Source: Bedellia somnulentella (lineage: Eukaryota > Arthropoda > Insecta > Lepidoptera > Bedelliidae). Taken from it: a DNA stretch of 64,000 nt. The notes below the pieces were generated by a model. It ran no database searches. It had not been told where the DNA came from and was given only the letters and a program-made list of their open reading frames with translations. The stretch lies in assembly GCA_963576735.1 (NCBI GenBank), contig OY755196.1, forward strand, positions 5,065,912 through 5,129,911. Direction: 5' to 3'. Both the position numbers and the translations under genes were made by a program. Positions 1-10,984 of the stretch are shown here, piece by piece (the stretch's first letter is position 1; the number at the start of each line of letters is the position of its first letter).

Positions 1-150
1 TAAGTTTTTCTATTTGTATCATCGATCCGTTTGATGACATTTTATCAGAAATTTTTAGCTGAAAATTCTGAAAGTAAGTAAGTTTTTCTATTTGTATCAT
101 CGATCCGTTTGATGACATTTTATCAGAAATTTTTAGCTGAAAATTCTGAA
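1..150. repeat. Direct tandem repeat, 78-bp unit, about two copies
   Basis: A unit beginning 'taagtttttctatttgtatc' at base 1 recurs at base 79 and matches for about 70 bases before diverging near 150. It has no coding character. The left side is cut by the window edge, so the array may be longer. Confidence 0.85.
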
Positions 151-1122
151 ATAAACTTCGGCAACCGCGTGAACAATTTTTAGGTTATGCGTATTTCTGA
201 TCAAATAAACTAATTTACTTTAAATTTTTACTGTACTACACTAAACTGATAGGGAGAAGCCCATAACCTGATGAAATAAGGAAATATCAAGACTTTAAAC
301 TATAGAAAAGCTATTTATTTTATCTTAATTAACAATGACATGTGCACTAGACAAATATCAAACGTAGAAGAAGGAACTACGCGAGTTTGCACGCAAGTGT
401 TCGTATATGCGTATTTGCTATTCAGTTGTACAAGGCGTTGTGCATGTCTGCGTTTCTCCCAACAAAGATGATATAATTTGCTGAACATAAAATGAAACAA
501 ATAGATGAGGACCAGCTCGTCTGCCTGTTTGCTTTTTATTGGTTTCTTTTTTTTGTAGTTTCTTCTTTGACTGATCATTTAAATGACAAATGCTATCAGA
601 CTTTAACGCAATATTACAAACGGTGCCGCGTTAAAATTAGTCTATTTTGCACTATGCTATGTCGGCTTGGGTGGGTGCGCAAGCTCCATTTTGATAGTCC
701 TGGAACGTGCCCAAAGAGCAGTGTTAAAAACTGCTCTGCAAAAGCCTCGCAGGTTTCCAACACACACATTGTACAGGGAGGCAAAAGTGTTGACCGTTCG
801 TCAACTTTGTTGTCTAAGACCTGTACTTAAGACCCACGCAAACCTAAATTATCATATGCGTTCCGAAACCAGGACTTCTAAGCGTCAGTTAATGCTAAAT
901 GTGCCTAAAGTAAATACTAGTTTTGCACAAAGATCTGAAACATTTTTGGCTCCTTTTGTGTACACTAAAATTTCTAAGTTAATACCCAATTTACAGGACT
1001 ATCCTATCAAAATAATAAAAAAAGAGTGACGAACTTGCTGATGGACATGACGTCTGCCGAGACCGAAGCACTGATTCAGATCACTTCTTAAATAAACTGA
1101 CTCACGCAGATGTATTGGCGCT

Positions 1123-1213
1123 AAACACACATACTCACAAACACTCACACATACAAACACTCACACACAAACACTCACACACACACACACTCTCTCTCAC
1201 ACACACACACAAA
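1123..1213. repeat. (CA)n-rich microsatellite
   Basis: Interrupted CA/CACT repeat lying inside the LINE 3' untranslated region. Confidence 0.9.
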
Positions 1214-1265
1214 TGCTGAGGTATAGAAAATTCTTAAATATCGCTTTAGTAAATGAATTAATTTG

Positions 1266-1301
1266 TCAGCAAATTTTTTTTTTTTTTTTTTATTTTTGTA
1301 T
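1266..1301. repeat. T-rich homopolymer tract
   Basis: A long run of T interrupted once, in the LINE 3' region. Confidence 0.85.
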
Positions 1302-1627
1302 AGGTAATTTCTTTTGCATTTTTCTTTTTATTTTATTTTATTCGCTGTGTTCTAAATAAGGGATTATTATTTCAATTTTCCTAGTATTCTGTAAGAATGG
1401 TATGTGGAAATAAATATGTAATGTAGTTGTCCGTTTGCGATACAGGCTGAGCCTAGTGCAAAGGACAAGATCAATTATTGTTCAAATTATTCTTGACAAT
1501 AAATAAATATTTTTATCTTATTTTTATCTTTATCTTTAATTTTTCTATCACCTTCATTAGCTTTTTGCGTTTTTTCAATTCTGTGTATCTTAAATTTCTA
1601 AATTTCATATCATATTTCGTATGATTG

Positions 1628-1908
1628 CTTATTGGATCAGAACTCTTTTGTTGCTCTGCGTTTGTCGTTTCAATTTCCTGGTTTTCATTCTCGATTAAAA
1701 ATACAGCTTCAGGTACATCAATTTCCTTTTGGAGGTCCTTTTTCTTTTGTCTAAATTTTTCTGCTGCTTCTTTCTACTTCTTTCTCTTTGCCCTTTGTTC
1801 CCTTGCTGATAAATCGTTGATTGATTTTACCTTTCCATCTTTTCTTTTTCTTTGATATCGACTTCTTTCTTTCTCTTTTGCTACTTCTGCATATTTCCTA
1901 CGTTAATA
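1628..1908 (-). pseudogene. Broken Lys/Glu-rich coding remnant, transposon-associated type
   Basis: The minus strand reads as a highly charged protein fragment containing YAEVAKEKERSRYQ, GKVKSINDLSAREQR and EAAEKFRQKKKDLQK, with one in-frame TAG between 'AKRKK' and 'KEAAEK'. The arrangement 'K(S/T)I..LS.REQR.KR' is, as I recall it, found in repeated uncharacterised arthropod proteins that travel with transposons. That family link is from memory. No intact start or full frame is present, so this is a dead copy. Confidence 0.45.
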
Positions 1909-2002
1909 ATCCGCTAAACTACTTTCTGCTTTTTTTATTTATTCATAGTTACCTGTAATTTATAGTTAAATTTGTACTTTTACTACTGGATAGGCACTTT
2001 AT

Positions 2003-2217
2003 AGGTATATCAACCTGGTGTTGGTTCCGGTTGCTCATACCGCTTAGAACAGGAGAACTCAGGGACCGCTTGTTGTGTTGAATGGCAGAGTTGCTATTTA
2101 CCGAGGCGAGTGCCGTGGCAACATGCTAAAGCGAGATCGAACCCGCAACCCTCCGGGTGGTGATTAGGCGCCTTAACCGCCTCGGCTATCATCGATTCAT
2201 TATCATATACCATACTA
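2003..2217 (-). mobile_element. SINE family D (tRNA-headed), complete, 14-bp TSD
   Basis: On the minus strand the head reads as a tRNA-like promoter, with an A box 'tagccgaggcggttaagg' and a B box 'gggttcgatctc'. The element is bounded by a perfect 14-bp target-site duplication, gataggcactttat, at 1989-2002 and 2218-2231. This fixes the element at 215 bp and shows insertion by retrotransposition. Confidence 0.85.
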
Positions 2218-2367
2218 GATAGGCACTTTATCGTTTTTAAACAACGGTTGCATAGTAGTAGTTTCTATGAAATAAGTCATTACCAGCAGTGAAAAATCAT
2301 TTCCAGGTTTTATAATTTACTGGTAATGACGCTACTGGGAATGACTATTTCGATAAAAAATGCTTTT

Positions 2368-2900
2368 ATAATAATAATATGTTTATTTAAGAAGCAACTT
2401 GGCTCATGGTGTTAGTAACAAGAAGCGCTTAAGGACTATTGTTAGTAACTTAAAACTAATATTATTTACAAAAACTACAAATTTACAAAATGCCTAACCT
2501 AACTATGCCTACACCACCCACTGACTGGCGCATGTAGCATGCAGCAGTGGTTGATGTAAGCACAGTCGAATCGTTCTGCAATCATGCACAGGACGCTGCT
2601 GGAGCTGGCACGCACACGACGCACCAGACCTGCGCAGCGCTTTCGCATGATGCTGTAAAAGCAATCAATGCGCGCCTCTGCAAACATTCCTGATGCGCTG
2701 CAATATCGTGGCAGCCCCATCAGCATCCTGAATGCATGATTGTATTGTATTCGTAGTGCGTTGTATGCTTTTTGGGTATATTTGGCCCAGAGGCTGCATG
2801 TATAGAAGCTGGAGCAAAATGCTCTAAAAAGAGTGTGTTTCACCTTTTTACTGCATCGTGAGAACCTCCGAGCCACCATGTTCGCCCTAACACACAATGT
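2368..2900 (-). mobile_element. LINE 3' end with reverse-transcriptase C-terminal remnant
   Basis: The minus strand from 2897 to 2499 is open and contains FRMLMGLPRYCSASGMFAEA and IMRKRCAGLVRRVR, the C-terminal region that follows the reverse-transcriptase core in one insect LINE family. A related but more degraded plus-strand copy lies at 11011-11243. The tail at 2368-2400 is AT-rich. The 5' part is missing, as usual for truncated LINE insertions. Confidence 0.7.
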
Positions 2901-3596
2901 GACTTTTATGTTATCAATTTATAATTGAGGCTAGAAGGAAAACAAAATTGAACACAGCGTTCCTACCACATTTTATAACTTTAAAACAATATACGATTAA
3001 AGTCAACATTCACCTTGCAAATTATTTATCTGGGAATGACGAAAACTGTGACAAATCTGTATTCACTATATATTATCCTGTATTTCCAAAATTTAAACAC
3101 TGTTACTATCAAGCGCGTGCACTCACTGCGTACAGGGGAATGGCGGCTGGGTACACGATGATAACTTAGGGATAGCAGTAAAAAAATATAAAATTGGTTT
3201 GATGCACTTTCCTGGTGATGACGAAAAAACGATGATAAATTTTTAATATATTTTTTTTGTTCTATGAACGTATGTTCCTAGCATTGGCGAGTATGTCTAA
3301 ATGCTATGCATACTTCAAAAATAATTCAATATAGTTCAAAAACGCTCATGCTCTACTGATTTATCCGTATAAAATTTTAAAGCTTATTGCTCAACAATTT
3401 TCTTTGACCTGGGAATGACTTTTAGGCCATTAAAAAAAATGTTTTAGGTAAAATTTTATGTCTAAGTTTTATTTTAAGAAAGGCGCCTATTCAATCGTTT
3501 ATTAAGATGTTCTAAAAAAAAGTTTTAAAAAATACGTCGAAAATACAAAAATCTATTCTGAAAAAATCATGTAGAATCGAATTTAGTTGATTTACC
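2901..3596. other. No feature seen
   Basis: AT-rich sequence with short frames only. I see no exon, tRNA or recognisable repeat here. Confidence 0.5.
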
Positions 3597-3744
3597 CAGT
3601 TGGAGACCCGTCACAAAAAACATTTATTATTACCATCTTTTCCAAAGTCACATCACTTCCAAAAGTGGCTGAAGAATTTCTCATTCCAAAGCCCTGGCTA
3701 CCCCATTAATGGATTTATAGCCCTGAATATATGTATGTATGTAC
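3597..3744 (+). mobile_element. Family A element, 5'-truncated
   Basis: Starts within the 'ggttggagaccc' block and runs to the (TATG)n tail, including 'aaaagtggctgaagaattt' and 'ctggctacccc'. Confidence 0.8.
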
Positions 3745-3822
3745 ATAAATGTTGCTCTCAGCGTGGATCGAACCCTACGGACCGAGAAGCTATTCACCTA
3801 TCCAATCGATCACGGATGTTTT
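3745..3822 (-). mobile_element. SINE family E, tRNA-like head fragment
   Basis: The minus strand carries a B box 'gggttcgatccac' and an A-box-like 'tgatcgattggataggtg', followed by 'cgctgagagcaacat'. The same block recurs at 7200-7300. Confidence 0.6.
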
Positions 3823-4735
3823 CTGTATAGCAAGCACAAGCGCTATTTTATCGACACGATAACGGTTAGAATGAGATGGCAGTATACGATACTAAGTAAG
3901 TGCGTAAGAGATGGCTGCTTTATCCCACGCGATAACTAGTTTAAACGCGGCTCGTGTTTGCTCTTCTGATCTCATTTAGATTTTAATACATTAAATTGCT
4001 ACTCCTAAGGGCAAGCACGAGAGCTAATTTATCGACACGATAACGGTTAGAATGAGATGGCAGTATACGATATTAAGTAAGTGCGTAAGAGATGGCTGCT
4101 TTATCCCACGCGATAACTAGTTTAAACACCGCTCGTACTAGCCGGGCTGTATAGCAAGCACGAGCGCTACTTTATCGACACGATAACGGTTAGAATGAGA
4201 TGGCAGTATACGATACTAAGTAAGTGCGTAAGAGATGGCTGCTTTATCCCACGCGATAACTAGTTTAAACACGGCTCGTGTTTGCCCTTCTGATCTCATT
4301 TAGATTTTAATACATTTATTTATTTATTTATTTAAATAAGGCACACCGGCAGTTAACACAACAGACATAATAGTTGTTATTTTACATAAATAAAAATTTA
4401 GTTGTGAAAACCCTTAAAGGCGTACACGACATTAAATTGCTACTCCTAAGGGCAAGCACGAGAGCTAATTTATCGACACGATAACGGTTAGAATGAGATG
4501 GCAGTATACGATATTAAGTAAGTGCGTAAGAGATGGCTGCTTTATCCCACGCGATAACTAGTTTAAACACCGCTCGTACTAGCCGGGCTCTATAGCAAGC
4601 ACGAGCGCTATTTTATCGACACGATAACGGTTAGAATGAGATAGCAGTATACGATACTAAGTAAGTGCGTAAGAGATGGCTGCTTTATCGCACGCGATAA
4701 CTAGTTTAAACACCACGAGCGGTGCTTACCCTTCT
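3823..4735 (+). repeat. MITE-1 tandem cluster: 324-bp unit, 2.4 copies, five MITE modules
   Basis: Five copies of a ~135-bp module with imperfect terminal inverted repeats (ends gcaagcacgagcg and cgctcgtactagccgggc) lie at about 3830-3962, 4011-4147, 4154-4286, 4452-4588 and 4595-4730. Shared internal landmarks are 'gacacgataacggttag', 'gtatacgatactaag' and 'actagtttaaac'. The modules alternate between two linkers, giving a higher-order unit of 324 bp that starts at 3823, 4147 and 4588. The second unit is 117 bp longer because of one insertion. No coding capacity was seen. Confidence 0.85.
4317..4428 (-). mobile_element. LINE 3'-end insertion inside the MITE-1 cluster
   Basis: A 112-bp insert with a (TTTA)n block at its left end, the reverse complement of an AAAT-type LINE tail. 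It is flanked by a 5-bp duplication, acatt, at 4312-4316 and 4429-4433. The homologous place in the first unit (near 3990) lacks it, which defines both ends. 112 plus 5 accounts exactly for the 117-bp length difference between units. Confidence 0.85.
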
Positions 4736-4933
4736 GGTCCAAACTATTGTATAGCTGCGAGTTATGGGTCTTTTAAAATAAAACCAGTGATCAAAATGAT
4801 ATAATTATAATGTTAAGAGATTTTAATGGATCGCGTAACACAAACCGCAACGGTTGGGAATAAAATCAGGAAAGTATGGTGATAAAAGGAGGAACTTTAG
4901 AAACAAGCTCAATATTCCGAAGTATAGACTTAA

Positions 4934-5166
4934 TACATACATACATATACTCACGGCTATAAATCCCAAGAAGGGGTAGCCAGAGCTAAGGAACTAGAAG
5001 TTCCTCAGCCACTTTTGGAAAGATGGCAAAATAAAAGTTGTTGGTGATGGGTCTTCAACCGCATCGCCCAAAAATCCCTTAAAAGCCCCAATACCGCTAG
5101 TCGCCTCTTACGTACACCCACCGGCAGAAATGGGGTTGTGTCATTCTAAGCCCACACTACACAGCA
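4934..5166 (-). mobile_element. Family A element, full length
   Basis: Runs from the (CATA)n tail and 'tatactcacggctataaatc' to the conserved 5' end 'cacactacacagca'. Confidence 0.9.
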
Positions 5167-5322
5167 AATAAAGTAATAAAGTATAAGTAACTACTTCAGG
5201 AAGTTACCATTCGTATGCTGAATAGATTTCTTGCCTCATTTTGAAATTGCCAGAAGGTTAATTTACATAGATGATTGATTTAATTGATGATTGTAAGAAA
5301 ATCGTATTAAACTGTTCATCAC

Positions 5323-5563
5323 GCTGCGGCTTAGAATAGCACTACCCCATTGCTTCCAGTGGGTGTACGTGTAAGAGGCGACTAACGGTATTGGGGCTTT
5401 TTAAGGGATTTTGGGGCGATGCGGTTGGAGACCCATCACCAACAACCTTTATTTTAGCATCTTTTCCCCACGCAACTTCCAAAAGTGGCTGAGGTATTTC
5501 TAATTTCTTAACTCTGGCTACCCCTTCTAGGAGTTTATAGCCGTGAGTATATGTATGTATGTA
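5323..5563 (+). mobile_element. Family A element, nearly full length
   Basis: Starts at 'gctgcggcttagaatagcac' and ends in (TATG)n. Confidence 0.88.
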
Positions 5564-5644
5564 TTTTCTAGACTGTAAAAACCTAAGGCATACAATCCCT
5601 GCTATTAAGAACCAAAAACAATTAGTTTTTAAAAATCCACCCCT

Positions 5645-5957
5645 ATCATGCAGACAGGCGTGGGTTTAAATCCCGGGTCGGGCCTACACTAATTTGTCTT
5701 TTCTAAAGAAACATCTGTGGCCGTTAACGGTGAAGGAAAACATCGTGAGGGTACCCACATGGCTGAGTTGTTCTTAGTGATGTGACAGTGAATTCCTACA
5801 AAACGGCATAGGCCTGCCCCCTATCACGTGAGTACACTGTCCAAGCAAAACGTGGGTACTGTGAAAACCAGGTGACAATGTCACGTGATGTTCATAAGTA
5901 TTAGCACCAATGCTAACCCTTTCGGGGATAATCGGCGTGAACTTTTGAGTGTTGAGT
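5645..5957 (+). mobile_element. SINE family B, slightly 5'-truncated
   Basis: Contains a tRNA-type B box 'gtttaaatcccgggtcgg', the body block 'cctgccccctatcacgtgag' and the 3' block 'cggcgtgaac'. Confidence 0.85.
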
Positions 5958-6002
5958 CTATAAAATAAATAAATATGTATTTTCTTGTTTTTATTTTCTT
6001 TT

Positions 6003-6130
6003 AGAATAGAATAGAATAGAATAACTCTTTATTGCACATCAAACACAAATTTACAAAAATAATAATATGATCAAACAGTTTACAGTGAGGTACAATTGGC
6101 GGCCTTATCGCTAAAAGCTAATCGATAAAT
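6003..6130 (-). mobile_element. LINE 3'-end fragment with (TTCTA)n tail
   Basis: The minus strand ends 'gcaataaagagttattc' followed by a short TTCTA array, a common form of LINE 3' terminus. No coding part is retained. Confidence 0.5.
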
Positions 6131-6439
6131 TAATTATTAATTAGTTGTTAGTTATTGATATTAATTAAAGGTGATAAAACTTGTCTAGATTATAATTATC
6201 TTTCGAATGTATAAAGTCAATTATCCTAACGTTAACCGATTTCGTTCCAAACTCTCCACTTTCCGTCTAAATTCAACCATAAAAATGTGATGTCATATGA
6301 TTAACTGAAACTAATTGAATGCAGATAACGATGATGAAATATAAGACGACTGTTATCATGTTTTAAGAGAGACTGTCGATACACTTCTGATACCAAAATT
6401 TATGGTCTTTTCCATATAAAAGTGTGATAGAGGAGAGGT

Positions 6440-6806
6440 AACATAACATAACATAAACGTTCACGCCGAATATCCCCGAAGGGGTTGGCTGAGGTACTAA
6501 TACTTCTGAACATCACGTGACATTGCCACCTGGCGTTCAGAGTACCCACGTTTTGCATGGACAGTGTACTCACGTGATAGGGGGCCGGCCTATCGCCGTT
6601 TTGCACGAATACACGGTCTCATGACTAAGTACAACTCAGCCATGTGGGTTTCCTCACGATGTTTTCCCTCACCGTTAACAACCGTGATAAATTAACCACA
6701 CATATGTCTTTATTAAAGACAAATTGGTGTAGGCTGGACCCGGGATTTGAACACTAGTCGCTTGCACGTTAACCGGTGTTCTACCCATTGAGCTATCACG
6801 TCATCG
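6440..6806 (-). mobile_element. SINE family B, complete, 12-bp TSD
   Basis: Perfect duplication tagaggagaggt at 6428-6439 and 6807-6818 bounds a 367-bp element. It carries a (TTATG)n tail (reverse 'cataacataacata') at the left and a tRNA-like head, 'gatagctcaatgggtag', at the right on the minus strand. Confidence 0.92.
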
Positions 6807-6836
6807 TAGAGGAGAGGTCGATATGATATATTACAG

Positions 6837-7172
6837 ACTAGCTGACCCGACAGACTTCGGACTGTTAAATTTGCTTATGACAAAGCTTAAGTCGTTTTTT
6901 CCCGTACTGTTAGTTCAATCAGGCGTGAATATTTTATTGGTCAAATTTTTCCGTCATAAAAAGTATCCTATTACATATCTACAATTAAGGTCATTAAAGA
7001 GTTAGAGCCATACAATCTATAAATAGTACAAGCCCAAACTCACGGGAGGCAGAATCATTTAGCTTATCCTGGCACGGCCTTTCATTCATATAAATTATGT
7101 AGGTACTTGAGGAGCCTTTTTGCCTCAAACACACAAACATCTAAACTTTCACATTTATAATATTATTAGGAT
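6837..7172 (+). mobile_element. Degraded retroelement starting 'tagctgacccgacagacttc'
   Basis: The start matches the 5' end of a very common insect repeat class ('tagctgacccg..aacttcg') and the end is the short 'attattaggat' type. The same class occurs at 48375-48870 and 57269-58243. Assignment to a non-LTR element is from memory. Confidence 0.5.
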
Positions 7173-7199
7173 ATAAAAAACACATAACACTAAGAAGCA

Positions 7200-7300
7200 T
7201 TTACACTCATCACATTAATGTTGCTCTCAGCGGAGATCGAACACGCAACCTCCGGACCTAGAAGCTAGTCATCTATCTACTCGACCACGGACATCGCATC
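7200..7300 (-). mobile_element. SINE family E head fragment
   Basis: The minus strand has the A-box-like 'tggtcgagtagatagatg' and the B box 'gtgttcgatctcc', then 'gctgagagcaacat', matching the copy at 3745-3822. Confidence 0.6.
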
Positions 7301-7459
7301 GTCTTATGAATGTATCGTCGTTCGAACGAATCGTTTTTGTGTTGTTCGTGTCTTTTAATTATTATTCTTTTCTTTTTCATTCTTTTAATTTTATTACATA
7401 CTTTTTTTTTGATGTAACATATAATACTTTGATTAAAGCGCCTATTCCATTATATTATA

Positions 7460-7572
7460 TAATTAAATTGGTTTCCCAAGGTACAGGCTAAGCCTAGTTT
7501 GGGAACCCCTGGAAATTTGTGAAAGCTGTAATTCTTTTAATAAATATACTTTTTACTTTTTACTTTTACTTT
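7460..7572 (+). mobile_element. LINE 3'-end fragment
   Basis: Contains 'ggtacaggctaagcctag' and an AATAAATATAC tail followed by T-rich short repeats, related to the 3' end near 1440-1510. Confidence 0.5.
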
Positions 7573-7692
7573 ACTTAACAATAGATGCGCAGTGTGAAAT
7601 CTTATAAGAGAAGTGTTTAACTTAGCATTTTTGGTTTGTTTATTATAATACGTATTTACAGAATGATATCAAGCATAGCAAGCAAGATATTT

Positions 7693-7939
7693 GCCGTGTA
7701 GTGCCGGCTTAGAATATCACTGCCCCTTTCTACCCGAGGGTGTCGTATGAGGCGCCTAAAGGTGTGGGGCTTTTTAAGTGGTTTTTGGGCGATGCGGTTG
7801 GAGACCCATCACCCACGATACTTTATTTCATCCATCTTCTCCCCTATTAACTTCTAAATGCGGCTGAGCAGTTTCTAGCTCTGAAGCTCTGGCTACCCCT
7901 TTTTGGGATTTACGGCCGTGAGTATATGTATGTATGTAT
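7693..7939 (+). mobile_element. Family A element, subfamily A2
   Basis: Full-length copy of the variant with 'gccgtgtagtgccggc', 'ccacgatactttatttc' and 'ggccgtgagtatatg', ending in (TATG)n. Confidence 0.88.
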
Positions 7940-8094
7940 ATCAAGCAAATCATGTAAGGTCAATGTAAGCAATGTATCTTGCTATTTGTGATTTAGGGAA
8001 CAAAGGTGTGGCCTCTCACTATGAGGCTCATGAGAAGGAGTTCTACAGATTTTAGAAGCTAAAGTAGCTCAATGAAATATGTAAAAAATAATTC

Positions 8095-8309
8095 ATACAT
8101 ACGTACATATACTCACGGCTATAAATCCCTAGAAGGGGTAGCCAGAGCTAAGGAATTAGAAATTCCTCAGCCACTTTTGGAAAGTTAAGTGAGGAAAAGA
8201 TGGTAAAATAAAGGTTGTTGGTGATGGGTCTCCAACCGCATCGCCCAAAAATCCCTTAAAAGCCCCAATACCGTTAGTCGCCTCTTACGTACACTCACCG
8301 GAAGAAATG
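8095..8309 (-). mobile_element. Family A element, 5'-truncated
   Basis: Tail to 'caccggaagaaatg'. The conserved 5' end is absent. Confidence 0.85.
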
Positions 8310-8460
8310 AAGAAAGATAAAAAATAATATAATAAAAAAATATAAAAATAAAATAGATTAACATTTAACTAGATAGAAAACGCTTACATAGTATTGTAAA
8401 CTTTTATCTCTATCTAACCGACACAGAGCATCGATAAAATAACGCTCGTTTTGGCCTCCG

Positions 8461-8598
8461 GGCAAGCACGAGCGCAATTTTATCGACACGATAACGGTTA
8501 GAATGAGATGGCAGTATACGATACTAATTAAGTGCGTAAGAGATGGCTGCTTTATCCCATGCGATAACTAGTTTAAACACCGCTCGTACTAGCCGGGC
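8461..8598 (+). mobile_element. MITE-1, single copy
   Basis: Complete module from ggcaagcacgagcg to gctcgtactagccgggc, with the central 'gtatacgatactaa'. Confidence 0.85.
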
Positions 8599-9035
8599 TG
8601 CCCAGCTTATTTTTGAAGTGGGAAATTAATGATGCCATAAAGATAATCGTATTGACGAAGAATTTATATTTTTGTTACTTATACTTGTGTAATGTCATAA
8701 CTAGATGTTCCTCTTGTATGTATGTAACAATGTGTCCAATAATCTGAACACAGGCAGTGTAATTAAGGTAGCACTCAAATTCGTTACACATGGAAATAAA
8801 GGTGAAACAAGAAAATTAAAATTCATTGTGGATGATTTTACAATGAAAACATGAACATTTAAATAAAGTATTTTGGGTCGTGCTGGGAATTTGATCATAT
8901 TAGGTTGACTCACTTTTGATTTTAAACAAGTGTTATCTAACTTAAATATGCAGAAACAATATATATCGCCACTTAGCGTCTTCTTCATATTCGTTACATA
9001 CAACGTTTTTTAATTGAATAAATATATTTTTTCGC

Positions 9036-9403
9036 GACATGATAGTCCAGTGGGTAGAACACCCGCCCGAAAAACAGAAGGGCGTGAGTTCCAATCCTGG
9101 GACGGGCCTACACCAATTTGTCTTTTCTAAAGTCATATGTGTGGTTAATTTATCATGGTTGCTAACGGTGAGGGAAAACATCGTGAGGAAACCCACATGG
9201 CTGAGTTGTACTTAGTCATGTGACAGTGTATTCGTACAAAACGGCGATAGGCCTGCCCCCTATCACGTGAGTACACTGTCTAAGCAAAACGTGGGTACCT
9301 TCTCTGGAAACTAGATGGCGCTTGCCATGTGAGTTCAGGAGTATTGGTACCTCTGCCAACCCCTTCGGGGATAAACGGCGTGAACGTTTATGTTTATGTA
9401 TGT
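9036..9403 (+). mobile_element. SINE family B, complete, 13-bp TSD
   Basis: Perfect duplication tatattttttcgc at 9023-9035 and 9404-9416. The head has the A box 'tagtccagtgggtag' and the B box 'gagttccaatcctggg', a clear RNA polymerase III internal promoter arrangement. Confidence 0.93.
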
Positions 9404-9639
9404 TATATTTTTTCGCCTAACTTTTAAATAATATTTTTTACTCTGCACATATACTCTATGAAGTGTACAAAATTTCTTTCTCTTACGCAGGGCAATTTTC
9501 GTGAAATGGATGTATGAAAAAGTAATACAAGGACTGACAATACTATAGTAAATTATTGTTTTATTTTATTTAATTATTTTTTTGCCAAAATAATATCTTT
9601 TGCTTAATTTTAAAAAACTGGCGATCATAACAAAGTGGC

Positions 9640-9692
9640 GTTCAATAGTCTGCCTACCCCAATGCGATGGCGTGAGTATATGTATGTATGTA
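9640..9692 (+). mobile_element. RTE LINE 3'-terminal fragment
   Basis: Matches the terminus seen at 33086-33327: 'acaaagtggcg..agtctgcctaccccaat' then 'cgtgagtatatgtatg'. Confidence 0.7.
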
Positions 9693-9982
9693 TGTTTAAA
9701 AAACTGTGAAACTATATGTTATCAAACTTAAATCATCGATTTCTTAGATAGTCGCAAGGGATCACCTGTCGAACAGTGATCTAAGATTTAGATAGAGCGT
9801 GTACAAAACGCATGTGCACGTTTTTGTTTCTATATCCTACCGCAGTCCGCATTACCGTCAGCCCGTATTTGAATGCAGCAAATACGGTAAAGTAGTAAAT
9901 ACTAAACACATCTTTTATATTAAATGAGCAGATTTAACTTGACCAATTCAGTAGAGATAAGCTTTTGTGTAACATAAGAATT

Positions 9983-10230
9983 ACAACATATATACTCAAG
10001 GCCATAAATCCCAAAAAACTGAAAACTCCTTAGCCACATTTGAAAGTTGATGAGGGACAAGATGGTAAAAATAAAGTATCGTTGGTGATGGGTTTCCAAC
10101 CACATCGCCCAAAAACCAGTTAAAAAGGCACATACCCCTAGTCGCCTCTTACGATACTTAGAAAGGGGTTACAACATATATATATACGAGTATATATATA
10201 TATTAGACACTCTAAGCCGGCACTACACGC
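9983..10230 (-). mobile_element. Family A element with internal (TA)n expansion
   Basis: Reads from tail to 'cactctaagccggcactac'. A TA-rich stretch at about 10165-10206 interrupts the 5' part. Confidence 0.8.
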
Positions 10231-10240
10231 TTAAATTACA

Positions 10241-10597
10241 CATAACATAACATAAAACGTTCACGCCGTTTATCCCCGAAGGGGTTGGCAGAGGTACCAA
10301 TACTTCTGAACTCACATGGCAGCGCCATCTAGTTTCCAGAGAAGGTACCCACGTTTTGCTTAGACAGTGTACTCACGTGATAGGGGGCAGGCCTATCGCC
10401 GTTTTGTACGAATACACTGTCACATGACTAAGTACAACTCAGCCATGTGGGTTTCCTCGCGATGTTTTCCCTCACCGTTAACAACCATGATAAATTAACC
10501 ACACATATGATTTTAGAAAAGACAAATTGGTGTAGGCCCGACCCAGGATTGGAACTCAAGCCGGGCGGGTGTTCTACCCACTGGACTATCATGTCGC
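10241..10597 (-). mobile_element. SINE family B, complete
   Basis: 357 bp flanked by a short duplication, attaca, at 10235-10240 and 10598-10603. Head boxes are present on the minus strand at the right end. Confidence 0.88.
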
Positions 10598-10727
10598 ATT
10601 ACAAGGTCCTATATATATAAAAATATGTTGAAATTTAATTTTTTTGTTAACCCGTAAGGAGATCCATAGACACTAAATTGAATTACTAAACATTAGTAAT
10701 TTGTTCTTCCTCAAAACTCAACTAAAG

Positions 10728-10896
10728 CGTTCATGCCGTATATCCCCTAAGGAATGGGAAAAAGTACTATTACTTCGGTGTCACGTGATATATTAACCTG
10801 GTGTTCAGAGTACCCAAGTTTTGCTTGGACAGTGTATTCATATGATAGGTAAAGGCTTATTGCCGTTTTGTACGAATACATTGTCACATGGCTAAG
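10728..10896 (-). mobile_element. SINE family B, degraded partial copy
   Basis: Keeps 'cgttcatgccgtatatcccc' to 'acattgtcacatggctaag'. The head is missing. Confidence 0.7.
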
Positions 10897-10984
10897 TAGA
10901 ACTCCCCCGTTTCATGTCTCTCCGCATTTGGATTCTGTAAATCTGTTGAAGATGGAGACCCGAAGGAAAGTACTTGCTACAAAA

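Larger units (their letters stand above)
560..1512 (+). mobile_element. LINE 3' end, jockey/CR1-like, with broken reverse-transcriptase C-terminus
   Basis: From about 610 to 1029 the plus strand encodes a remnant resembling the region after the reverse-transcriptase domain of jockey-type LINEs. Visible motifs are LERAQRAVLK and VLTVRQL, then a segment with KVNTSFAQRS. An in-frame stop lies upstream near 605, so only the C-terminus survives. The downstream part contains a CA-rich tract and a 3' end with 'ggctgagcctagtgc' and AATAAATAAA near 1500, typical of LINE 3' ends. A similar 3' end ('ggctaagcctag') occurs at 7460-7570. The left boundary is uncertain. Confidence 0.7.

Noticed and set aside
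3823..4735. CRISPR-like regular repeats
   Set aside because: The repeats are ~135-bp MITE modules in a eukaryotic genome, with no short direct repeats and unique spacers.
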